Assembly: GCA_001430745.1 (NCBI GenBank)
Contig: KQ481956.1
Span: 28,129-58,345 of the forward strand
Source: Auxenochlorella pyrenoidosa
Lineage: Eukaryota; Chlorophyta; Trebouxiophyceae; Chlorellales; Chlorellaceae
Reading direction: 5' to 3'
DNA length: 30,217 bases
Below the pieces are notes generated by a model. The model searched no databases, had not been told where the DNA came from, and was given only the letters and a program-made list of their open reading frames with translations. How positions within the stretch are numbered: position 1 is the first letter of the stretch; every line of letters starts with the position of its first letter. The position numbers and the translations under genes were made by a program. This document shows, in pieces, positions 1 to 10,503 of the stretch.

Positions 1-2164
1 AGCGGGCAGGACCTGGTGGAGCACATGCTGCGCGTGGCGGCGGGGCAGCGCCTGGGCCTGGCCCAGGACCAGCTGCTGCACCCCTCGGGCTGGGCCATGG
101 AGTGCCGCGTGTACGCAGAGGACCCCGCCAGGGGTGAGGCACGGGCTGCAGACCGCTAGGGGTGGAGGCCCGGGGGGGCCGGGGCAAGGAAAAGGAAGGG
201 GCGAGGAGCAAGGCAAACAGAGGAGTTGCATGACCAGCGGCCTGCATGCCCCTTCGCCCCCCAGGCTTCCTGCCCTCGACCGGGAGGCTGCTGCACTACC
301 GCGAGCCGCGCGGGCCGGGGGTGCGCTGCGACAGCGGTGTGCAGGAGGGCAGCGAGATCAGCATGCACTACGACCCCATGGTGAGTGCTGGGCAAGGTGG
401 GGGGCTGCCTGGGAGCCGCCTTGGAGCCGCTGCAGCAACGTGTGGGATGCGGCTGTTGAACATGCTGGGCAGGGAGCCCGTGAGCTGCTGCATTACATGT
501 TGACTGCAGCCACGCTGCAGCGGCCGTCCTTGCGTGCTCCTCCCCAAACGCCTGCGCTCGCCCCTCCCCTCATCCCCCGCCGGCAGATCTCCAAGCTGGT
601 GACGCACGGCCCCGACCGCGCCGGCGCGCTGGCGGGCATGCGCCGCGCCCTGGATGCGTACGTCATCCGCGGCGTGCAGCACAACGCCCCCCTGCTGCGC
701 TCGGTGCTGGACGTGCCGCAGTTTGTGGCGGGCGCCGTGAGCACCGCCTTCCTGGCGGAGCACTACCCAACGCCCGAGGCCTCGGCGCCAGAGCGCCTGC
801 CCCTGAGCGACCAGCAGCGGGACCAGCTGCTGGCGCTGGCGGCCATGCTGTGGGTGGGCAGGGAGCAGCGGCTCAGCGGCGGCGGCCCGCTGGAGGTGAG
901 GTGCCGGGCTGTGGGGGGACCAGGGGAGGCGAGAGCAGGGTTGTGGGGGCATGTAGGCCTTGCAGGCGTGGGCCCGCCAAGCCACGAGTCCCCAACTGCA
1001 CGACGTCCCGCCAGAGAGGCTGCTCATGCGGCGCCTGCCGCTGGCGCTTGCACCCGCGTTGGCCGCTCTCCACCCCGCACCCCCCCACCCCCCGCCCCTG
1101 GCTGCAGGGCGAGGCGGAGCTGGTGCTGACGCTGGAGGGGCAGCAGGTGCCGCTGGCGGTGCGCCCCGCCAACCCGCGCATGATGGGCAGCGCAGCGGCA
1201 GGGCAGGGCCAGGGCCTGGAGGTGCAGCTGCCCCACCGCATCGTGTATGTGCGGGACGCAGGCGGCGGCACCGCGCAGCTGGTGCAGGCAGAGGTGGATG
1301 GCGCGCCAGTCAGCCTGCAGGTGCTGTCTGCCGGGCTGCGGCAGTACAGGCTGCAGCACTGCGGGGCGCACCGTGTCGTGCAGGTGGGTGGGGGGCTGCC
1401 CCTGGGGCCGGTCATGCAGCCGGGGGGCAGCCTGCGCAAGACTATGCCTCTTTTGATGGCTTGCACTGCAGGGATGGCCCGCCACATGTGCGGCAGAACC
1501 ACGAGGGAAACAGTTGCGGGTCTGGTGCCACACCCGCGACCCCTCCCACCCCCGCGGGCCGCAGGTGGACTCGCCGGTGTCGGCGCAGCTGCAGCGGTTC
1601 ATGCCGGTGCCGCAGGTGGAGGACTTTGCAAAGGCGAGTGGTGTGCGGGCATGGGTGCAGGGTGTGGGGGGGGAGCACCCTTCCCATGGGACGGCGCTGC
1701 CCTGCCTGCAATGCACGCTTGTCACACATTACTCACCCTCTGCACACCTGCTGCACTGCACAGCTTTGCGTACTCTTGCGCTTATGCCAACCTCTACCCC
1801 CCTGCTGTGCAGGTCATCCGGTCGCCCATGCCCGGCACGCTGGTCAGCATCGACGTGGCGCCTGGTCAGCACGTGAACCAGGGGGACCAGGCAAGGCGGG
1901 GCTGCCCCCGTCAGAGGGCAAGCAGTGCATTGGGGGATGCGCCAGGGGCCCGCATGCTGCCCGCTGGCTGGGTCGATCAATCCTGTGCTTGATCATGGGT
2001 CTCCTGGATCGGGCTCCTTGCCGCCGCTGCTGCAGGTGGCTGTGGTGGAAGCCATGAAGATGCGGAATGTGTTGCGCACCGACGTGGAGGGCGTGGTGGC
2101 GTCAGTTGAGGCGACGGCAGGCTCAGTGGTGGGCGCAGACCAGGTGGTTGTGCGCTTCGAGTGA
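1..2164 (+). CDS. PCCA: Propionyl-CoA carboxylase alpha subunit, 3' part (5' end outside window)
   Basis: This mitochondrial enzyme subunit carries biotin and carboxylates it; with the beta subunit it turns propionyl-CoA into (S)-methylmalonyl-CoA. Visible exons are 1-133, 265-380, 587-895, 1108-1383, 1565-1633, 1813-1890 and 2036-2164 (stop TGA 2162-2164), all in frame across junctions. The first two exons give the end of the biotin carboxylase domain ([15 protein letters not shown]). The third continues ISKLVTHG and [10 protein letters not shown], the latter typical of PCCA rather than 3-methylcrotonyl-CoA carboxylase. The last two exons form the biotinyl domain with SPMPGTL and EAMKM; the biotin-accepting lysine codon is at 2057-2059. 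Two introns, 1634-1812 and 1891-2035, need GC donors (aag|gcgagt and cag|gcaagg). Assignment to PCCA over other biotin-dependent carboxylases is by remembered motif similarity. Confidence 0.88.
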
Positions 2165-2491
2165 GCGCTGCCCTGGGGAGGAAGGCAGCATGCGACCAGT
2201 GTGGCAAATGAGCCCAACAGTTGTTGAAAGGAGCTGCAGCCTCGGCAGTGGGCAGCATGCCCGTGTAGAATAGGAGTGTAAAGCTTGTACTCTCTCCCAT
2301 TTCCTTCCTCTCACCCCAAATCTATCCGACTTCTTTGCGACATGCTTTACTGTCAGATTGTACACTAAATCAAGGATTCAAGTGTAAAAGAAGCAAAATT
2401 GGGCATGACCAGTGCGCAGGAAGAAAAGTTGGGCGTTGCAAGGGAACAGTGTGGAGAAAAAGTTGCAGGGCACAGGGGAACGCCTGGTGCG
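2165..2491. other. Convergent intergenic region between PCCA and the carrier gene
   Basis: The two flanking genes converge here, so the 327 bases should hold both 3' untranslated regions. Two TGTAA signals serve the + strand. I see no TGTAA on the minus strand for the carrier. The stretch around 2265-2400 is clearly more AT-rich than its surroundings. No further gene is visible. Confidence 0.6.
2277..2281 (+). promoter_or_regulatory. Poly(A) signal TGTAA of the PCCA gene
   Basis: A TGTAA pentamer, the usual chlorophyte polyadenylation signal, lies 113 bases after the PCCA stop. A second copy is at 2383-2387. Function is inferred from position and motif. Confidence 0.6.
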
Positions 2492-4062
2492 TCACTGTCT
2501 GCTGAGCCACGAGCGCACGCTCTCAAAGGTGAGGAAGGCCACCGCGTTGGCGGGCACCGACCGCATGAGGCAGGGGGTGTAGCCGCGGTACAGCGCGCGC
2601 CGCCCGCCCTCGCGGTACAGCCGCCGTCCGCAGTCCCAGATGCCGCGGTACCTGTCCGCCGCAAAGGGGTTCTGCGTCTGTATCCTGCTCTTGATTACGT
2701 CGATTGGGTACGTGAAGGCCCAGAACGAGGCGCCGCCGACGCCGCCGGCCACCAGCAGCGACCCCGCGCCCAGTTGCTCCTGCGGTATCCCCTGCGCCGC
2801 CGCCAGCGCCGCTTTGCAGGCGTCGTAAAAGCCAAAGTAGGCTGCGGGGTGAGGACGGCATTTGTTGTCCAGGTCAGAACCCAAACAACAAGCGAGGTCT
2901 TTCTGAGCGAGCAAGAGAGCACAGGGCGCTTCCAAGCCGCGGCAAAGCTGACTCTGTTAAAAAGTGGCTCCTCAGAAGTGACGCGACTCCCAACCACCCC
3001 CGCCAGCAGTGCCCCTGCAGGAGATCAGGTGCCCCGCAGGCTGCAGCGCTCCCTACCTCCCCTCGCCTCTCCCCGCCCCACCTGCATTGCCCGGCACCTC
3101 CCTCAGCAGCGTGGCCCCCAGCCCCCGGTACAGGCCCGGCACGCCGCCCTCGTGGGCCAGCACGCTGCGCATGACCTGCAGCGGCCCGTTGAACAGCGCC
3201 CGGCCCGCCCGCACATCTGCTGCGGTGTAGACTGCCCCAGGCGGCGGCCGCGCGCCGCCCTGCGCCTGCAGCCTGCATTTGAGCAGCTCTGTCGGGGAGG
3301 CCAGCAGGGAGACTGGCACGCCCGCAATGCTGCCGGCAATGATTGCCTGCATGGACGTGAGCGGGGTGCCTGCAGGTGCAGAGGGCATTGGAAGGGCGAG
3401 GCGGTGCCTGTGTGGTCACTCTTGATCACAGCATGGCTCCTGGTCAGCGGCGCCACATGCAGGGGCTGAGGCAAGAAGGGCCACACACCGTGCAGGCGCT
3501 CGTGCGCTCTCATGCCTTCCACACCGCGGCCACCCACCAGTGGGCGACAGCACTCGCTCCACAGCTCCCCAGGTGCCAAAGACGATGGCGTTATAAGCCG
3601 CTACTGTTGCCAGCGGGGCAGCCATGCCGCGGTAGAAGCCCAGGAGGCCGCGTGACCCCACGACGGCACGCGCAGCCCCCAGGACAGAAGTCTCGGTGGC
3701 CGACGTCTGCAGTAGCAGGCACTAGGAGTACTGAGAACGGCAGTTCAGGGGGATTCGGTGCCGTAATGGTGCATGAGAATTGAGCGGGAGCAACGCAGGG
3801 CCACCTGGCGGCACTCGCCCACCTGCATGACCACCTTGACTGTGTCAAAGGGATGACCTGCAAGGGTGTGGAGCAACATGGAAAAGACGGGCGTTGCTTG
3901 ATTGCGCCCAGCTGGCAGTGATGCAATCTGTTGGCCCCAAGGTGAAGGCTGTACTGTGCCCGGAAGCAGCACACACTGCCTCCTCGCCTGCTTACCCACA
4001 AGCAGCTGCGCCACGCCAGCAGCCGTGCCACTGGCCAGGTCAACCATCGGCCCTTCCTTCAT
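2492..4062 (-). CDS. Mitochondrial carrier family protein, BOU/acylcarnitine-carrier-like
   Basis: A 302-residue inner-membrane solute carrier. Exons in reading order are 4062-3996, 3857-3823, 3706-3538, 3369-3082 and 2841-2492, all joining in frame at GT-AG introns. The three tandem repeats each show the carrier signature P-x-D/E-x-x-K: HPFDTVK near residue 25, SPTELLK near 116 and YPIDVIK near 232. The stretches GMAAPLATVAAYNA, CRLQAQG, REVPGNA and MRSVPANAVAFLTFE resemble plant BOU (A BOUT DE SOUFFLE) and its carnitine/acylcarnitine-carrier relatives. BOU acts in mitochondria during photorespiration and has been linked to glutamate transport, so the substrate here cannot be fixed from sequence. 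ATG at 4062 gives an N-terminus directly before the first helix and the length normal for the family. It diverges from the ubiquitin-like gene at 4554. Confidence 0.87.
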
Positions 4063-4553
4063 GGCTACTCCCCTGACCTGCAGCAAAACTAGGATGGCCG
4101 GCAGATCAAACCCACTGCCACCTTCCAGCAGGGTAGGGCGGCGGCAGGCGGCGGGCAGCAGGCGGTGCTACCAAGCACGGCAAAGCCGTGCACGGCGTGT
4201 CGGCAGTGCAGTGCATTGCTTGTGAGCATCGATCCCAAGCCCCCTTAGCTGCTCCTCACCCTAGTCTGCCCCGCTAGACGGGCTGAAGCACAACCGCCTG
4301 CTCGGGAACAGACTCTTACGGACCCAACCCTGCCCTAAGCGCTGTAGGCTCAAAACATGGACACCCGGGCACGAATTGCGCCAGAATGGTGCCCTGCTGG
4401 GCGTGCTGCTGCCGTGCTGGGCAGTGTGACTGCCCCCATTCCGGTGCTTGCTGCTCGTCTCGCCGACTTCTCGGCCGATGATTCACTTGCAAAGTCTGGT
4501 GTGCTAACGATCCGCCTGCGACAGCCCGGTCAAAGCCAGCAGCACGGCAAGCC
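4063..4553. other. Divergent promoter region, carrier gene (-) and UBL gene (+)
   Basis: The 491 bases separate two divergent start codons and should hold both promoters and 5' leaders. On the minus strand a splice-acceptor-like ctgcag sits 15-20 bases before the carrier ATG, so a 5'-UTR intron is possible. I see no TATA box, RNA gene or supported ORF. Confidence 0.5.
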
Positions 4554-5467
4554 ATGGTGCAAGTCACCGTGCGTGTCGCCTTCGGCGCCACCATCCGAGA
4601 GGGGAGCACTGTGCAGGAGCTTGTCGTTGAAGCGGCGCCTGACGACAGCGTGCTGGAGCTCAAACAGCGCGTGGCCACGACGGCAGGCGGCGCGGTCACC
4701 GCTGACCACCTGCTGCTGGAGTTTGGGCCAAATGACCGCAGGCTGGGCAGGCAGTTTGCCAACGATCCCGCTGTGGACGAGTCCAAGTTGAAGTTGTCGC
4801 AATACTCGCTGCTGGCCTGGCTGGAGCGCTTTCCGCACTGGAAGCTCACAGGCAAGACGTGACACATGCTGCAGGCACGGGAGCGCATGTGAGATGCATC
4901 AATGGGATCAAAATAGGGACGAATGCATAAACACAACGTAACTCTTGTACCCGCATACAAGCGGTATCGACTCATTCCTCCTGCCTGCAGTCCGGCTGCT
5001 GCCTTCCACGCCGCTGCCGCCCGGTGTAGCCATCCACCGTGCCGCCGCCTCGGCGGAGCAGAAGAACCCGGAGCAGGCGGTGGCGGACGCGCGGGCCAGG
5101 GTAAGGCCCCCTCAGTGCGGTACCAGGCTGCAGGGGCTGCTTATGGGCGGGGAGACCAGCACGGGCAGCACAGAGCCAGCACATCGGCGTGCTGCCGTGA
5201 CCACGCTGCTCGTTCCTGGCTGGCTCTGCTCCGGTACCGGCCTGGGCCCGTATCGACCCGGCCTGCCCGCCCACCGCCGCCCCCCCCCCCTTATCCCCCT
5301 CCTGCACACTGCCCCCGCAGGGTGAGATCCCCAAGATCTCCGACCTGCCCGCCCCCTGGGGGCCCAAGCCCCTGGAGGCGCCCCCCCAGGAGGAGCTGGC
5401 CAAGGCGGGCTACCTGCCGCCGCGCTACCCAGAGGAGTGGAGCCCGCTCAAGGACGTGAACGCATGA
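4554..5467 (+). CDS. Small protein with ubiquitin-like N-terminal domain, function unknown
   Basis: The best model has exons 4554-4851, 4991-5100 and 5321-5467 and encodes 184 residues. The ATG lies in a strong context (gccATGg). Residues 1 to about 85 look like a beta-grasp, ubiquitin-like domain: two beta strands, a helix around LELKQRVATT, then LLLEFGPNDRRLG. Next come WLERFPHWKLT and VRLLPSTPLPPGVAIHR, and a proline-rich acidic tail with ISDLPAPWGPKP and LPPRYPEEW. The first intron needs a GC donor (acag|gcaaga, 4852-4990). If it is retained, translation stops at 4860-4862 and a 102-residue protein results. I favour splicing because the downstream exons are clearly coding and the joined frame is continuous. 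I do not recognise the family with certainty; a mitochondrial complex-associated protein is possible but unproven. Confidence 0.68.
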
Positions 5468-5536
5468 TGCAGCGGCAGCAGCCACGCAGCAATCCGCATT
5501 TAGGAACGAGCACAAATGTTAGACACAGTGCTGATG

Positions 5537-5541
5537 TGTAA
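5537..5541 (+). promoter_or_regulatory. Poly(A) signal TGTAA of the UBL gene
   Basis: TGTAA lies 70 bases behind the stop at 5467. Its presence supports treating 4554-5467 as one transcript ending here. The gap 5468-5673 to the convergent MTHFR-like gene holds nothing else I can support. Confidence 0.6.
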
Positions 5542-5673
5542 AGCGTCACGAGTCACAGTGAAAGCCAGGCGACTGCAGGGCCGAGGTGTGCACGCTGGGT
5601 ACAGGCAGACAGGACTGCAGGCAGGCACACATGTCGCTGGTTTGTCAATTTGTGCCGGTTGCTGCTGCGCGCT

Positions 5674-7646
5674 TCAGGCGGCGGCGCTGCCGGTGCTGCC
5701 GGTGCTGGAGGGCAGCGTGCCGTCTGCCAGGAAGTCGAGGGCCAGCTGGCGCGCCGACTTGGTGAGGGGCATGACGTGCAGGCCAGAGATGCCGGGCAGG
5801 CTCAGGGACTGCACACACGGGCAGGTGCAACAGAGCAGGTGAGGGAAGCAGATGTGCAGGGAGGGCGTTGCAGCAGTGGAGGCAACGACACAGGGGTCGG
5901 CAGCGGGGCCGGACAGCAGCAGCACTCAATGGCTAGGCTGGACTGGCAGGCACAAAAGGTCCGTGGCCGCGTGCGCCTGGCCGCCCACCTTTTTGATCAG
6001 ATCAGCATTCCACTGCCGTACCGCTGCCGCGTGCTCTTCCTTGCTGCGTTGCTGCTCGCCGCCCTCTGCCGGCCCCAGCTGGGGGAAGGTGCGCAGCAGT
6101 GCCTGCGCCTCGGGCATGTGCCGCACGCCGCACAGGCGCAGCCAGAAGTCCAGGTTGCCGGCGGAGGGCACGATGGGCAGGCCCAGCACCACCTGGGGCC
6201 GCGACAGCAGAGCGGGACGTGCTTGAAGTGAAAGGCAGGAGGTGGTCGAGGGAAGAGGAGAAGTGTCACCGCAGGGCGCTCTTCAGCTGCGAACGTCAGA
6301 GCACGCCGCCCAGGCAGGAGCACAAGCGCGAGCAGCACGTCGACAGCAGTGGGAGCTGTCGCCCAGCATACTGGACATCCAATGTGCCGGCATGTCGAAA
6401 CAAATGCCACCTTGCAAACCCCTGCCTCTCTCCGGCGCCCTCATCTCCAGCACTGGGAGCAGGTAAGGCCGCCCCCGGCTGCCGCCCCCCCCCCCCCCCT
6501 GCCCACCTTGACGTTGCTACTGAGCAGGCTCCTGTCGGCCTCCTCCGCCCAGCGCGCCGTGCGCTCCCACAGCAGCGGCGGCTGCGTGAGCACCACTTCT
6601 GCGCCGGCGTCTGCCTTCTGCCGCAGCCGAGCCACGGGGGCCAGCATGGGGTTCTCCACCGCCCAGAGGGACAGGGAGGGGGGCAGGTACCCCTCCTCCC
6701 GCATGGCAGAGGCCAGCAGCAGCAGGTCGAAGCTGTCCTGCAGCCATCTGCAGGACGGTAAGGGAGGGGCGGGGGAGGGTTTGTCCCAACTGATGCACCT
6801 GGGACTTGCCAGGATGTGCCGCTGGGGCGCATGCTACAGCCCTCTGAGCTCAGCTGCCCCGGCACTGCTCTTCCTTCCCAACTTCTTCTCTCCACGAGGG
6901 CCTAACCTTCCCCCTAAAAGCTTGCCAACCCCGCCATGCATCCTGGCTCACTTGCTTGCGCCCGGCAGGCGCCGCGCCGGGTGGCTGCCCGACACAAACA
7001 GCAGCGCATCCGCGGGGCACACCCCCGGCTTGGGGTCCCCCGCAGCATCCACCCCTGCCGCCGACAGCATCATGGCACGCAGCTGGTCGCGTGAGCGCAG
7101 CTGCGCCGCCACTGTGCGCACCGTCCAGCGCTCAGCCGGGCACGCCTTGGCTGGAGGCTCCACCCAGTCCGCGTCTGGCTGCCGCCCCACGGTCTGCACG
7201 GTGCGGCGCAGCAGGTCCCGCCACGTGCTGGCCAGCGGCAGGTCGGGGTACACCTGGGCGCGGAAGTGGCAGCTGTCCCACAGGTTGCGGTCCACGCCGT
7301 GCTTCTCCCCAACCGCCCGCTCCAGGCACAGCGCCGGGCCGCCGCTGAACAGCTGGTCCACGCGCCGGGCCGCTTCTCCAGGGGCTGGCACGCCACTGCC
7401 ACCCTCATTAGATGCAGCAGAGCAGGCTAGTCGCCGTTCGCCTGCTGCTCTTGCCGGCCCTGGTGCCACTGGGCGCACTGCCGCCGCTCCCACCGCCCCA
7501 CCCCTGCCAGTGTCGGCTTGCTGGCGTGCCGATCGCTGCACTACGCTCCTGTTACGCTGCGTGTTCTGCACGTCGGCCGCCAGCTGCGGCGCGCAGCCCC
7601 GAGTGAGGACTGCCATCGTCGAGGCTGCACCCAGGGCCCTCTGCAT
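5674..7646 (-). CDS. Methylenetetrahydrofolate reductase-like protein
   Basis: Four exons (7646-6952, 6747-6507, 6192-5989, 5808-5674) encode 424 residues. The C-terminal half resembles the MTHFR TIM barrel: LLFVSGSHPARR, then a DSFDLL helix, AVENP, RLRQKADAGAEVVLTQPP around 275, VVLGLPIVPSAG at 313 and GISGLHVMPLT near the end. In the family these barrel motifs bind flavin and folate and carry out reduction of methylene-THF. The N-terminal half is unusual. Its first 80 or so residues are rich in Arg, Ala and Ser and may be an organelle transit peptide. They are followed by a segment with ERAVGEKHGVDRNLWDSCHF that I cannot place in classical MTHFR. A further intron inside exon 1 is possible near the ctaat at about 7408. 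It is probably a divergent MTHFR-family member, and true enzymatic activity is uncertain. Confidence 0.6.
6485..6499. repeat. Poly-C tract of 15 bases
   Basis: A run of 15 C lies in an intron of the MTHFR-like gene, just beyond the donor site at 6505-6506. Similar homopolymers occur at 5280-5290 (C) and 12689-12698 (G). Their lengths are prone to sequencing error. Confidence 0.8.
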
Positions 7647-7947
7647 AGGCCCAGCTGCAAGACTAGGCTATGGAGAGCGCCCTCAGAGCAAAGAACAAAT
7701 CGTGCAAGCTCTGCATTTCGGGTTCCTGCAGGGCTGCCCCGCTGGCACGGCATGTCGTGTCCTGGCCAACATTTACTCTGCCACCCTGCCTGGTGCGTAG
7801 TTGACACGCCTTACAACATAAAAAGCTCATGCTGCGGCCAGGGGGATTGCGATGGCGTCCAGTGGCAATGGGCCCTGAGGGACGAGGTGGCGGCAGTGGC
7901 AGCGGAGACAAAAGCATCCAGGCGGCATGCTGGGCGAAAAGTCGGGT
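7647..7947. other. Spacer between two tandem minus-strand genes
   Basis: The 301 bases hold the 3' UTR of the XCT gene and the promoter and leader of the MTHFR-like gene, both on the minus strand. A minus-strand TGTAA at 7811-7815 probably ends XCT. This leaves roughly 160 bases for the downstream promoter. No other gene is supported. Confidence 0.55.
7811..7815 (-). promoter_or_regulatory. Poly(A) signal TGTAA of the XCT gene (reads TTACA on +)
   Basis: The minus-strand TGTAA lies about 133 bases downstream of the XCT stop at 7948-7950 and upstream of the MTHFR-like start. It fits a transcript end between the two genes. Confidence 0.6.
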
Positions 7948-10503
7948 TCAAGCCGCGCCCTGCTCTCCCTTGCCGTACGCCTTGGCCTCGTCAAAGGGCG
8001 CCCAGCGCGAGGCGGGGTAGATGTGCTTGTTCTTGTTGTACCAGTGGCGGTCCACCACCTTGCCTGCGGAGGCGGGGGCGGGGCGCGGGGCGCCGGTGGG
8101 GGCCCGCCCACATCCAGATGGTGTGCAGCAGGAATAATTGCAGTGCATGCATGCCGGTGCAGGTGCACAAGAAGCCATCGTACGCCGCCACCTGTTTGCC
8201 TTCCCTGATGGCACCCTGGCCCCGGTGCAGGCACCCACCCGCGTGCGAGTCCTGGCTCTTGACGCGCGGGTCAAAGACGGTGGTGGCGTGCTCGTGCAGG
8301 TCAAACTGGAAGAGCGGCCCCGACTTGCCCTGCACCGAGAGTGGTGGCGGCACAGCGTGAGGTGCCGCAGCGACGGTCTGGGCAGTGCATGATGAGCGGC
8401 AGCGTGCCTGGGAGGCGACGCCTGGCAGGGCCGATGCAGCGGCTGGCGCCGTCGAGCCCTGCATGCGGGCTGGCGCGGGCCGGGCCGCCATGCGTGCCGC
8501 GCGCCTGCGCCTTGTTGATGATGAGGTCGTAGAAGGTGACGGTGTGCGGCAGGATGATGTCCTCCTTGACGTACATCAGGTTCTGCACGCTGGTGGTCCT
8601 GCGGGGCAGCGGCGCGCAGAGCCCCAGCACAGGCGCAGCAAGGAAGTCTGAGCAGGAGTACATGGTGGGCAACAGGGGGGGCCAACGTGGGGCGCTCAAA
8701 AACGCCCCAGCTCTCCCCCAGCTGTCAGGCTTGAGCATCCATCCGCCTGGCCGCAGCCCCCAGCCCCCACCTGATCTCCCGGAACTGCGGCGTCAGCTGC
8801 TCCACCACTGCCTTGAGGAACTGACCGATCGTGTCGCCCTTGCGCACCTGCAGCAGGGCAGCCGGCAGGGGGCGGACCTTGGCGGGGCTGCGCCGGCTCC
8901 GCGCAGGCTGGCAGGCTGCTCGCTTTGAGCAGCACCCAACCGCCAGCCTCAGTCCTGTGGAAACCAAACCGGCAGCGACCTCGCTGAGCCTGCGCGGGGC
9001 GGTGCCGCCCACCGTGACGACGCGGCGGTGCCCGGTGCCGTTGTAGTACGAGTAGACAATCTCCAGGGGCTCCGCCTTGATGGCCGCAGTGCGCAGGGCG
9101 TACTCGGCCTGGGGGGGCGGGGGTGGGGCACAGGTGGGGGCTTGGGGTGGGACAGCGCCGGGTTGAAGGAGTAGGGAGCGGCATGAATGCAAGGGCGCGT
9201 GTGCTGCTGGTACCTGCAGCCAGAGACGCCTGTTCGACGTGCGGCCCAGCCACCAGCCTGGCCGCCAGCCAGCCTGGCACAGCGGCCCCCGCTGCTTGCG
9301 GGCCCCACCTTGAGCTTCTCCCGCAGCTCCTCCTCCTCCCGCTGCCGGTCCTTGTCCGGCAGGAAGTCGGTGCGCACCGAGGGGTCCTTGCCCAGCTTGG
9401 CGTACCGCAGCCGCGCTGCGCCGCCACCGCCGCCGCTGCCGCCGTTTGCCGCGTCCTGCGCTGCCGCTGCTCCATCGCTGCTGCTGGGCGGCTGCAGGCA
9501 GGCGTGCAGGGCAAAGAGGGCAAGATGCGGGTTGCGCACATGCTGCACGTCGACTGCGAGTGCCCCAGCCCAGGGCAGCGCCAGCAGAGAATGCCTTGGC
9601 AGGCTCCAACACGCCCACCTGCGCTCCCTGCTGCTGCGGCGGTTGCGCAGGGGCCGCCTCCTCCTCCTCCTCCTCCTCCTCCCCAAAGCCGTCGTCAAAC
9701 GACAGCTTGTGCTTCTGCTCCGACTTGGCCTTCTTGGCCCGCTGCCGCTCCTTCTCCTGCAGGGCCGGCCACCGACGGCAGGGCACCGGGTCAGCACCCA
9801 GCCCAGGTTGCCTGCAACAAAAGACCCAAGCCCACATACCGACCGCGGGTTGGGGTGCACGCCCTGGACGGCTGCACCACTGCTGCTGCCCCAAACCGAG
9901 CTCAGCCAGGCCAGGCACGGTCGATTTGTCCCCCCACCCCACCCCACCCGCAGCGCCTCCTCCTCCGCCTCATGCCGCAGCCGCTTCTGCTCCGCCTTGA
10001 GCCGGTCCTCGATGGTCAGCCGCTTCTCCACAAACTGCTCCCGCGTCACCAGGCCGATGGTCTCGTTCTTGAAGGCATGCTCGATGGCCTGGGCAGAGGG
10101 GGGCCGCAGCGGGGCGCAGGGTCGGATCTGTGGGGCATGCGGCTGTGGGAGCAGGAAGCCTGTAGCCCTGGCCTCACTCTGGCTGCGCATGCTCCTCCCC
10201 TCGACACGGCACACCTCGGAGGAGGCTGCGCCGAACTGGCGCAGCCCCGCGCCCTTGGCCGCCGCCCTCTTGGCCTCCTCAAACTGCCGGTGCTGCTCCT
10301 CGCGCTCTTTGAGCTGCCGCTCAATGCGCCGCTGGTCTTCGGTGGACCCTGAAGAGGGGAGGCCAAGAGCGTGGCAAGCAGCACGCGTTGGCCGCGGGAG
10401 CAGGAGAGACGGCAGCGGTGGCGGCGACTGGCTGCAGGGCTGCTGCGTTAGCGGGTGGCGCTGCTGGCTCACCTACATAGCCGCCCATGCCATAATTGCT
10501 CAT
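7948..10503 (-). CDS. XCT: XAP5/FAM50 family protein (XAP5 CIRCADIAN TIMEKEEPER homologue)
   Basis: Ten exons (10503-10473, 10348-10215, 10088-9948, 9756-9619, 9491-9309, 9108-9013, 8847-8771, 8598-8505, 8329-8239, 8063-7948) encode 366 residues. It is a nuclear protein; in plants XCT affects the circadian clock, small RNAs and splicing, and human FAM50A is spliceosome-associated. The N-terminal half is charged and coiled ([32 protein letters not shown]), with [11 protein letters not shown] and a run of eight Glu near 130. The conserved XAP5 domain follows: [61 protein letters not shown] and [14 protein letters not shown]. Length matches the family (about 340). The intron 8330-8504 needs a GC donor (cag|gcgcgc), which keeps the frame and exact spacing. 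The intron 8848-9012 is 165 bases and has no stop. Confidence 0.93.
9657..9682. repeat. Trinucleotide (CTC)n run in XCT coding sequence
   Basis: The run encodes the eight-glutamate stretch of the XCT protein on the minus strand. Acidic stretches at this place also occur in other XAP5 proteins, so it is probably a normal feature that can vary in length. Confidence 0.75.

Noticed and set aside
1384..2035. A frameshift or pseudogene in PCCA because the last exons lack GT donors
   Set aside because: GC donors at 1634 and 1891 give a continuous, fully conserved biotinyl domain, so the gene looks intact.
2399..3469. A 356-codon + strand frame over the carrier gene
   Set aside because: It is the antisense shadow of the BOU-like carrier, whose exons on the other strand match the family in full.
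4554..4862. The ubiquitin-like gene as a complete 102-residue protein with a separate gene at 4923-5467
   Set aside because: The downstream coding exons have no convincing own start, and a GC-AG intron joins both parts in frame. Kept as a possible isoform rather than as two genes.
8949..10472. A 507-codon minus-strand frame that looks like one long exon
   Set aside because: It runs through several introns of XCT in a mixture of frames; only parts of it match the protein.
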